Source: Mimachlamys varia
Taxonomy: Eukaryota > Mollusca > Bivalvia > Pectinida > Pectinidae
Assembly: GCA_947623455.1 (NCBI GenBank)
Contig: OX392528.1
Coordinates: 49,122,322 to 49,186,321 of the forward strand
Direction: 5' to 3'
DNA: 64,000 nucleotides
Positions within the stretch are counted from its first letter, which is position 1, and the number at the start of each line of letters is the position of its first letter. The notes beneath the pieces are model-generated. The model searched no databases. It was not told the DNA's origin and was given only the letters and a program-made list of their open reading frames with translations. This document shows, in pieces, positions 1 to 12,000 of the stretch. A program made the translations under genes and the position numbers.

Positions 1-90
1 TCTATGAATGGCAGTTTGTCCGCTATTATTTTCCTCGCCTGTTGTAGATCACCTTGGAGACGGGACTGAACACCATCCAGCTTTTCTTCA
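1..90 (-). CDS. PPP1R21: PPP1R21 coding exon 7 (partial, cut by window edge)
   Basis: Acceptor CAG at 91-93. The first base completes Ser198, then 29 codons reading EEKLDGVQSRLQGDLQQARK and on to IIADKLPFI, aligned with the family's 'EDLSGRLEESLSIINEKVPF'. Continues left of base 1. Confidence 0.85.
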
Positions 91-3000
91 CTGTAAACAA
101 AAACAAATCTTTTCAATCAATTGAATCACAAGAGTGATTTATGTAAGTTGAATACCTTGTTTCATAATTATTGTAAAATCAGAAATGTTTATATGACGTC
201 AAGGTAAAGCACAAATTTGCATGTAGACCATACAGCAGGATTTCAGTTTTGTTGAGTTATTTAGAACTAAATCTTACATTCATGTTTTAATTAAGTCAGC
301 CATGCATGCAGGCATCAGATATTAAATAAATTTCATATAGATGCCTCTGACTTAAACAAAGACAAATTTGGTACAGACTTACGATAATTCAGCCCTTGAT
401 CGGTAACTTTTCACATCTGATTCCAATTTTTGCAGTTTTACCTAAACAACAAAAACGAATATAAATGTACAATTTCACCAACAAAAAATCTCCTTCTCTC
501 TATCAATACCGGTAGTCAGTTTCCTACTTCAGTACAGTGTAGCCTATATTTCTATCTGCATGGACTCCTTCTCCTCTATCCATACTCCTCCCCTCCTTAT
601 GGACTCCTTCTCTCTATCAATAGCCAGTTTCCTACTACTGTACAGTGTAGCCTTTATTTCTCCCCCCATGGACTCCTTCTCTCTTCCCTTAATCCTCCCC
701 TTTCTTTAGACTCCTTCTCTCTATCAATAGTCAGTTTCCTACTACAGTACAGTGTAGCCAATATTTCTCCCCCCTCCTCCATGGACTCCTTCTCTCTATC
801 CATACTCCTCCTCTTCCTTTGGACTCTCTCTCACTATCAATACTCAGTTGCCTTCTACAGTAAAGTGTAGCCTATATTTATCTCCACATGGACTCCTTCA
901 TTCTCTCCATACTCCTCCCCTCCCTTTGACTCTTTCTCTTGATTAGTTCTCACCTCTACCATGGCTTTTTCCTGCTGCAGTTTGTCTATCTGATCCTTGC
1001 TCTTCTGTAGAGTGGACTGGAGCACCTGTTGATGCTGACTGCATTCCTTCTCGTAGAACTGTAGCTTCGTCTCCAGCTCCTGTATCCGGGCCTGGTACTG
1101 ACGGTTACTGTCATCTACCTGTATATTACAAGGGTAAAATATATATATAACACTTGTACATAGTAGCACAAGTACAAGTAACATCTACGTATACCTGTAC
1201 ATGTACTGTCGATTACTTTCATCTACATTTCACCTGACAGTGTATATAATTATATATTACACATGTAAAATAGGACACCTGTACATAGTATAACATCTAC
1301 CTGCAGTACATGTACACCTGTCAGGCAAATTAAAACACTTGTACATGGTACAGGTAAATATATTATGCCTACCTGAACATTATATTTATACACAGGTAAA
1401 ATACAACACTTGTAGTGTACATACATTATAGAACAAATTACATCTGTCAGATAAATTAAAATACTTGTACATAATACAGGTAAATATTATGTCTACCTGT
1501 ATATTATACACACATAAAATACGACACTTGTGTACATTGTGCAAAAACAACTAGCATCTATTTCTATTTTTGCTATAATGTAGTTTATTTATTAATTATG
1601 TACAATCATGTATTATAAACTCATAGGTTACAGTTTCAGATTTTTTTTCTAATTGTTTCCATTTTGTTTAAGTAAACATTCCTGTTACCATAGTTACCTG
1701 TTTGTGTAGCCTCTCGTTCTCCTGGATCTTGCTGAAGAGTTCCTCACTGTAGACCCCCGGTGATGTAGGTGCTGGAGCAACTGAAGATGGCTCTGCATTT
1801 CTGTGCTGTAAACAAATAACGAGACAGTAAAGAGATATTGTAAAAAAACATAAAGCGGTAAAAACAGTCAAACGCCCATGTGCATATAAATCCAGAGATA
1901 CAAATAAAACAAAACACTGTAAGCGTAAATCTCATTAGGACAAGTAAATTTGCTCCATCAGGGTTCGTGTTGGGTATTTTATAAATGGGGTCCTTTCCTA
2001 AATAAAAGGGGTTCTTCTCATCATGCATAGTTTAAATGAGAGTCCTGAAAATTAGTTGAGTCCTTTTCAGTTTCAATGCTTGAAAAAGATATATAGGGAC
2101 AGCTTCAATGCAAACCCTGTCCATCTCAAGGCTCTTCGTGATCAGGGGATTACTTGTGATCGGGATGTCATAAATAAAGTAAGAATTTGATCATATGAAG
2201 AGCCCCAAAATAAATAAAAGTTCTTGTAAGATACAGTCTTATAAGCCTTTTGTTATATTTAATTTCATGTACATGTATATAGAAATAAATTTACAAAATA
2301 AAATGTTATTCTGTTCATGAAAACAAAAATTATGAAACTTAACCTAAAACAATATTAATAAGTAAAACTGGATAAGAATCAACCTTGAAATATCCTTTTC
2401 AGTACAAATTCTGTTTAAAGGCCCAATATACATAACTTTCGGCAAAAGTTGAAGCGAAAATCAAGCCTAAAATCTTTAAATTATATTATATTTATAGATT
2501 TAGTTAAGATTAATTGATATCAGCAATATCCTGGATGAATTCTTACGTGGTTACCGGTACAGCAGCAGTTGAAACTCGGTATTTGTAAACACACGTCCAT
2601 CTCGAACGGTCCTCTAGCTAACTTCGGCTTGTTTTTGAAGTGGGCTCCAACTGAATTATTTTCAATTCTTTGGATTTTTTTGTCAAGAGTTTCTTGTTAG
2701 TTACCGCTCAGGTTTACTTCATTTTAGGCTTATATTTTCAGATGGTTATCAACTAGATTTTTTTTCACAATTTTTCAGAATACTGAAAAAAAATTCTGAA
2801 GTTACGTATATATTGGGCCTTTAACTGGCTACTAATTTACAAATATATCTTGTTCACAGACAGTTAATTGTAATAGAAAATTTTGGACTTTATAGTCAAA
2901 ATAAAAGTACATTTGTAGGCCTGTATAACAAGCCGATTTTTTAGACTTAATAATATTAATAATTGATATGCCCGGGCTTTTTAACAAGCATGGGCTTACT

Positions 3001-6000
3001 GTCGAACAAAATGGTATTTTTATGAAATTTTACTTTAAGATATTATTTAAAACAAACTGAACAGCTACATTATTAAACTATTAAATAATTTGCTGAATAT
3101 CATTTCACTGTCATAATATATACTAGTGTAATATTAATTATTTATGATCATGGTATATTTCTACAAATTAGTCTATGTTTGACTGTAATTGGAAACTGTT
3201 TATTTCTTATGCATTTTTGTTCTTTTAATCATTTCCACTTTCAATGTGAAGGCAATGTGAAGTAATTATAAATTATTGGCGATCAGGTCCAGATTTTTTG
3301 GTTTTCTAACAAAACACCATAATGTGGTAATAATGTTCAAATTCAAGAATTAAGAGTACACACTTGAACAGGGGGATTAATTTGAATAAATCATTTTATT
3401 TACATCATGGACTTAAAATAAATTTGTATATTGAAGATCATTATCCATAAATTCAATGAAATTTAAAATGTCACAAAAATTAGTCATTAATTAAAGCAAA
3501 CTTGTAATTCAACTTTCGGCACTTCGGAACTTGTTGATGAAGATTACACATGAAATCATCGAAACTGAAAACCCAACATAAATAAGTTATAATTCACAGC
3601 AAGTTAGGAGAATTGATCAAAAAAAGATTAAATAAAGAATCTTTCAACCCCTTGGGGGTGAGACAGGGGAATCTCAGCCCAATAAGCTGTGATGCGATTG
3701 TGTTGTTGCAGTGACCTCATTGTATTGATGTCGTGACATCATGATATTGTTGTTACAACGTCATACAATTGTTGAGAACGTGCAAGAAGCATATATAGTT
3801 TGTCTCAGCCCTAGGGTGAGATTATAAGACACCCTCGGGATTTTCAAATTTGGCAAAACCCTCGGCAAAGCCTCGGGTTTTACCAAATTTGAAAACCCCT
3901 CGGGTGGAATTTCCCTATCTTACACCTCTGGTCATGAAAGAGTATTTTTCTCTCATTTCAACTACCTGAATAAGCTAAAAAACCATGAAAATACTTTTGA
4001 CTGCATGGCCACCATTTTGAAAATATCAAATTTTTCCTTGAATTTTTTTGACGAAAACAAATGATACAGCGAGATCGAGCATACCCCATATTTGCAAACA
4101 TAGTTTGCGCAGAAAAAATAATCTCAGCTTTCTAATGTACACGGTTAAAATATCGTGAAAGGTTTTAATTTCATCACGTCGCCATTTTTCTTTTTTTTCG
4201 GCATCAGATTTTACCGAACTCATGACATCACGACATTGTTGCGCCATTGTGACGTCACGCGTTGGCTGTATTGCATGGGTAGGGGTGTAATACAGACACA
4301 GCGATCATATGTGTATTGCCCTATCGACAGGCCAGTATAACACACTTAGACATGAGAGAAAGAAAATCTCACACCGTTAAATGGATATCACTGTCCAGGG
4401 TAAGAGAATAAAAGATATCATACCAGGTAGTTAATATTTTTAGCAAGACAAATAAAATCACAGGAATTAATTAGTTTAGGTTTTAACTCAGTAATGAAAG
4501 TCATAATCTTTACCTATGTGGTTATATAATTCAACAATTAAAGAAACAAGCTTTGAATTACCATACCAGTTTTGTCTATGAAACAAATTTTCATAGTTTG
4601 TTAGTTTCAACCCCTAACAATTCATTTCAATACTATCTATATTTTGTTTGTTTGCATTAATATCATATTTTTTTCTTTGTAACTGATGAATTGGCACTCA
4701 TCACAGAAAGTGAAGCAAGCTGGCACCATATTTGATAAAATTTTACCTCATTTATTTAAGTGCCTATTTGATTTTAGTAGTTGCTTCGGTCAATATTTTT
4801 ATTGCATATCATGTGGTCGTGTTGGGTAGATTCGGTATAATATAACAAATTAAATATTGCATGTCACTTGGGGCAATATTGGAGTTTTTTCACTTCCGTC
4901 CTTACATATTTTTGGGTGACTGACCAGTCCATAAACTCCCATATTGCCCTCTCTGCCATGCAATATTTGTTAAATATAAGTATGTCTAAAGTACTGTATT
5001 TTAAGCTTACCTTATTTACAGTAATTAGCGCCCCCTCACCCCTTCTGCGGAGGTATTGACATTACACACGCACTCCTGCTAATCCCGACAAAACTAAATC
5101 ACTCTATACTAGCTATATGGAACGGTGTATACATATGCTTACAAGAAAAAAAACTCAAATATGGGTAATTACTGGGTATATGTGTCAAATTGTCTGAAAT
5201 TGATGAAAATCAAATGTTGCACATCATGATTACCACCTATTCTGGTCACAATACATCATACTTATTGACTTATTTTATAAAAGCAAAATTTTTCATCTAG
5301 ATCTTGATTTTGTTATCCTGATAAGCGCCCCCTTTGGAACCAATTTTTAGGCGCACTGGGCACTATAATTATGTCAAATACAGTGTTCTGATTATAACTC
5401 GTTATGTTACAGGTCTATAATCTGGAGGAAGTTACGGTCACTTACACAAATGAGTCAATTATCTATAGTACTGCGTGATAATATCACTGTAACTCTGTGT
5501 CAGACACAAGTATAAACACCATCACTTGTGAATCAGCTTTAAAGAGGCTGGTTTTACCAAGTGTTTGGTGGAGAATATATTATGTCATTGCGAGGAAAGT
5601 TGTAGGTAAAATGAGGAAGAAATCTTATATCATGGTCACGACAGGAAATATTTATAAAGTTATCATTTCCTCTAACAATAAACTGATGGATATATATGTC
5701 CAACCCAATCACCCCTGAAAATCCATAATGGACTATTCCAACCTTTGAATTGGGGGAGTTCAAATGTTTCTCCAGGGGTGACTGAAAATTACTTGATCGA
5801 TGAGGATATATTTCATAACTAGCAAATTAAATGTCTACCGGACAAGAATTTACTTTTGACCCTGAATGTAGTTAACAACACACAAATTGAAAACATGGTT
5901 AAAAAAGATTTAAATTTATAAATAAAATTTCTCCAAGCAAAGAATCATGTCGCAGATCGAGTACCAGGCAGCCTCCATAGATTATACTATCGCAAGCTGA

Positions 6001-9000
6001 TAAAATTCTAATAAAAGTCTACAGCCAGCAATTGCCACTTAAGATAATGCCAGGTGACAATTGAAAATACAAAAAAAAAATAATACCCTGGTAACCGTTT
6101 TAAAGTGAAACATGTCTTAACAGAACAGCATCAACACAAAAAGACTGATTCAGAATACATCGTACAAAAAAATGTAGTGCTTTCATTAACACTCCAAAAT
6201 TGTGAGCAAGTTTCTAATTTGGCGAGTTAAAATTAAACCCACCTACCACAAAATGCGAGTTGCTAAAAATTTTTTAATTTTACCCCTTGTTCTGGTTTAG
6301 TAACTCATTTATCCCTAAAATTCAGTAATGAACTATTCCAATCTTTAAATTGGAAATGTTCAAATTGGTCATTGGGGATGAATGAGTGGGGACTTCCCCG
6401 AACACCAACTCTGCTTATAAAAACATGTTTATTTAGGTGGTCAGTTGTGATGATAGTGAGTTATAGTCTATAGCAGAAATGTTGTACAGGTAAATTACAC
6501 AGGTAACTCAACTTCTGGTAACTAATCAGATACTCAATAACTAATGATAAATAGGTACTGCATAAAACAGCTGCACATATAGAAAAATCATCATTTTAAT
6601 TATTTATTACACCTCCTTTCCGATATATGTATGTGTAAATTATCATTTATTTATTGATATGTAATTAAGTTTCAGATTTCTGTAAATCAGTGTCATATAC
6701 ACCAATGTATTTAATTTCAAAATACTTTATCATTTATACAAGACATATAAACAAATACTAAAAAGAAATAGTATACAACTACCTTACTGAAATATGAATT
6801 ACTTACACATTTAGAGCGTGTTAGTGCTTTATATACAATGTATATATAGATGTAAGAGGTAGTATAATTAAGTATAGTTGAATTTATTTCATCCGACATA
6901 CCAACTACACCATTGAAAAGACATCTAAATACATTTCGCCTAAAAGATCATATAGAAACAATATGTTTGTGGTAGTCATGCTGTGTTATAGTATGGTTAT
7001 TAAAGAAAAGAGGGGAATGATGATTTCTTTGGAAAGTTTTTATTGCTTTATCAACATAAGGAATTACACAAAACACAAGTTACATACCACATTACAAAGA
7101 CGATTTTCACTCAACTCAAACCTATTGTATAAAGTTGCAGTTATTTTGAACTATATCTTAGAGTAAAAGTAAATGCTACTGTTTTAGTTGGATTAAAAAT
7201 AATTTTCCATTCATTGATTAGCCCAAGCAGGGATTGATGAAATATCATCATTTATTATGATCAGCAGTCGTATTAAGGTCACCATCACTATCTTCAATAA
7301 CATATAGAGAAGTATCAACTGCAAACAAGTTAATATAAGAAGTTACATCATCTGTTATATCAATAAATGATAGAAATAAAAGGGTAATGCAAAGAACAGA
7401 TCCTTGAGGAACTCCTGAAGATATGGATTAAGTGTTTGATTGGTATCCATCAATTAATCAAGATCTTAACCACTCAAAATAATTTTCCTTTTTATACCAT
7501 TTTTGTAAAGTTTTTACAAATACGTACATGCCGAACCCTGTCATATGCCTTATTTATATCACAGAATATAAAAGTTAAACTTGTACAGATTTGTGTGACA
7601 TCAGTTTAATATCTGTTATTGTGTGTTTTATATATCATTTTCATTTAATGGTTTTCAGTTAAGATACTGACATACATGTATGAATGAAAACTTTATTTTA
7701 TTATCAATATGCTTTAAATTATTCGATATTAATAAGGAAATTTAATTTTCAAGTAATGTAATTTAATTATTACTTTCCATTTATTGAATCTAAAATATAA
7801 TATTTAATCAATGATCATTTTCTATTACTTAAAGCTGTAATACATGAGAATATTTCCAAATTGTTAATTTCATTTAATACTGAATAAGTATCATACATTC
7901 TTAGTTGAAACAGACTATAACTTAAACTTCAAAGGATTTCCTTTATAAACACCTTTCTTTCAAGTTACCAGAGTTGGTGTTCGGGGAATGAGCCAAATGA
8001 GTTTGGGCTCCTTCATTGTACAGGTGTCAGTTTAACGGTTTACAATTAAAATAATTCTGTTCTGTAAAACACATTAAGTGAATATAATATAGTACAAAAA
8101 AAATAAAAAAATAACAGAACATGTTTGTATATCCAGCATTTTTTTGTTATTTTACATGAAAATACCAGAAGATGCTTGAACCCAGCATTTCTTGATTATT
8201 TTACATGAAAATACCAGAAGATGCTTGTACCCAGCATTTCTTGGTTATTTTACATGAAAATACCAGAAGATGCTTGAACCCAGCATTTCTTGATTATTTT
8301 ACATGAAAATACCAGAAGATGCTTGAACCCAGCATTTCTTGATTATTTTACATGAAAATACCAGAAGATGCTTGTATCCAGCATTTCTTGGTTATTTTAC
8401 ATGAAAATACCAGAAGATGCTTGTACCCAGCATTTCTGGTTCATATAATACTACATGAAATACCAAAACATGTTTGTATCCAACATTTCTTGGTTATTTT
8501 ACATGAAAAGTGATTTTCTTCCTCTGACATTACATATTGCAGATATGTGTTAAGTTTCATCTTCTGAGACTGGCTTGATATAACTAGTACTTAATAAACA
8601 TCTAATAATCAAATCTCTTCTACAAACACTAGGTCACTAGCAAAAGTTAGATGCATAGTAGTGGAATTTCATCCCTTCCACAAAAAGAAGTTATATAATA
8701 ATAATTTATTGCGATTATATTCATTAATAAATACATGTATATGTCATCATCCTTTAAAAGCACCACACATTACTTACCCGTGCTCGCCCAAATATCTAAC
8801 AACATCAAAATCACAAATACCTAAACAACTGTTACCTATTCCTAACAAAATAAGAAATAAATTTTTTTAGCTAATTCTAACTTTATTTAAACAAACAGAC
8901 ATTTGAAGCCATAATCATGTTATGTCTAGCTATGACCTTTAGGGAGTAGACTGGAATATATCTTTGATATACGTATACACTGTCTGAATATTAATCAAGA

Positions 9001-12000
9001 ACTCATGTTTCAGTAAGCAAAGTTCAGAAGTTATTTATCAAAATTAAAAAGATTGACCTTTAACCTTTTTCTGTAACCTTATCCGGCATAGCAGCATACA
9101 TGTATCAGAAGTTTAACAGATTGGAGCAAATACTAAACATAATATTAAAATTCAATTCACAACACCATTATAGTTTATTTTACATTGAAGCAGTGTCCAA
9201 ATACATTAAATGAGCATGCAACTAGACTCAGGAAATGTCTCCAGAGATGTGGCTAGAAGACTCTGATGCACGTACCTCTGAAGGAGCCATGCTAAGATGC
9301 TAGAAATCTAGATAAGGCATTAGGGGTAAAATTCCCTTTGAAATAAAATCCAAAATAGAGCGAGTACGTGTGAAATTAAAAATTGAGCAAGTGTGATTAA
9401 CAGATATATGCAGAGTTTTTTCTCACTGGTTTGGGATGGGGGCCATCTGGACTTACTTTGGGAAGAAAATTAGTGAATTGGGAAAGATTTTTTTCTGGAG
9501 TAAACTGCAAATCTTGGGAATTTCGCTTAAATATGAAATAACTTCGATGTGGAATGGGGCCCATTAACGACCCCAAAACGCCCTGGTATGACACGTTTAT
9601 GTACATGCTTACATTGCTTTGTGTGTGTGTCTTACCTTTTTCTTTTTCGATGCTTCTATAGTGTCCAGTTCTTCCTGGAGAAAAAGTACACGTTTGGACA
9701 GCTGCTGGTTTCTGAATGATAAGCTGTCCACTTCCTGTTCATATTTTCTCAGTGCCTGATCCTTCTCTTTAATTTGATCCTGAAGATAAAATTCATCAAC
9801 ATTGAAGAAATGGCAGATCAACATTTTAGTATACGTACATGTATGCCCTTAAAAAAGTCATCAGAATTTTGAATCTAATGTTATATTTAGTAATTTAACT
9901 AACTTATTGGAAGCAGTTATTTGTGAACATATTTCATTATATTTACATTTGCTCTGCATTGCCACTATATAACACTACCAAGGCCAGTTCCGTGTTATGA
10001 GAGTATAACACTGGACTGGTTATTATGACGTCATTACGATTGTGACGTCATAATCATAACGTTGGGTATAACTGGCTGTTTGCATTTGGCTGTTCCCTTT
10101 ATTAGAAATCTACCTTAAATTTCAGAACAAATGTAGAATATAAATCTAAATTTAATAAATTTATTATTAAAACCAATTGGAAAATGTAAATATAAGCATT
10201 AAACAGCATTCTATCCCGTGTTATGGTCCAATAACACGGAACAGGATTGCAGACAAAATGAATAACGCTTGTTAGCCGTGTTATAGGACCGTTACTAGTA
10301 CTGTTCATGTTGGATGAAAATTGCTTACCAAATCTTTCCATTACAGGCATTTATTATAATTATGGTATTTAATAAGACACATGTTTGTTACTGGAATACT
10401 ATCACATTATTTAATTAACCATAGCTTCAAAACTATTGTCATATATATGTCATCTAAAATATTTTGGTATGTAATCCATAATGTCTTTCTCTGTGAAAGT
10501 TTCTGAGGTTTATTATATGTTTACATCCAATTAAGTTAACTATCCAGGGTTTTCCCTGGGACCCTCAAATTTAATCAATTTAGGAGTCCTGGGACTCCCA
10601 TCACAAACAATATATAGTAAACCTTTATCAATTTTGGGAGTCCTTTGACATTTTAGGAGTCAAAATGCAGGTTTTTGTGCGTCAGGGAAAACCCTGCCTA
10701 TCTGCAAGCAATACCAGTTGTAGTCAGACCATCCATACCTTATAATCATTGCTTGTGCCTTGTTCATCCAGATAAGCCTTCTTAAGGACAGGTATTTGAG
10801 CTTTTAACTGAAAAAAAAAAATGAATGAACACATAATTTCAGGTACATCATCAATTAATTATACCTTATTTTGCACCAAAGAACAGTTATTTGCTTAATG
10901 CTTTTCAATTAAAATGACTTTATCATATTTTTTTCTCATAAAAAGGTTAAAATTGCATTAAGAAAGCATATAAATGATGTGAAATGTTCTTATGTTATCA
11001 TATTTGCGACCTTATAAGCACATTGTGTGCTCACAAAAACACAAAAAGAGGGGTTTTGATTCATGGAATGTTACAGAGTCTTTGAATATAAATAAGACTG
11101 AGCATGGTATAGGCAGATCAGTGAGGAAGTTTTTATAGCTTTTGATTATATTATAATTAGCACACCCATATTCTTTCCCTGAAAAATTGTGGTATTCGTT
11201 TATCAAGGCCCAGCAGGTGAGTTTTATTATTAGGTTGAATATGGTAACTAATTATATATATATTAACACATACAATTTACATAATATACATCACGGACTT
11301 ATATAGCAAATTCCGTAATATACATGTACCAGGTAAACGGACCCATACCCAATGAAAAAAGGTGTGATTTTCCCCAAATTTTCTTTCAAAAATTTCCAAT
11401 TCAGACACTTGAAAACAAATTGGTGGTTTAACATGCTTGAGGAGCTTCTTGTGACATTAAGTTTAATAAGAAACAAGAAAGATGGGCTGTATATATATGT
11501 CTTACTGACAGTGCTTTAAATAATAATTTAGAAAAGAAATAATGTATTAAGTTGTTATAATAGTGTTGTAAAAATTTCCCAAATAGCTATTATACTGTAT
11601 GTCGATCAATTTTTCCCAATTTCATCTCAGGGTCTGATTCCCAAAACCCGCTGATAAAGTTCTGTATACATGTACTCAAATTAATAAGTGACTATATAAG
11701 ATGAATTATGACTTTGAGTATACATCTGTGATTTTGAGAATATTTTATTTATATTTGTGATTATATATATATTATTGCCAGTGAAAACAGCTGACAGCCA
11801 TTTCTCTATACATGGGATAAAGTATGATCTATAATCACAAAGAACAAATTTTAAGTAAAAACAAAGAACAAATTTTAAGTAGATCACCACATGCACAAAA
11901 TTTGCCACATTTATGAAGTTTATTGTATACAAATACAATGTTAACAGTGCTACTAATATAGAGTACAAATGTAGATTATATAAATATATACTGTAGCATG

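Noticed and set aside
430..870. 146-codon plus-strand frame
   Set aside because: Low-complexity translation of the pyrimidine-rich minisatellite in PPP1R21 intron 5.
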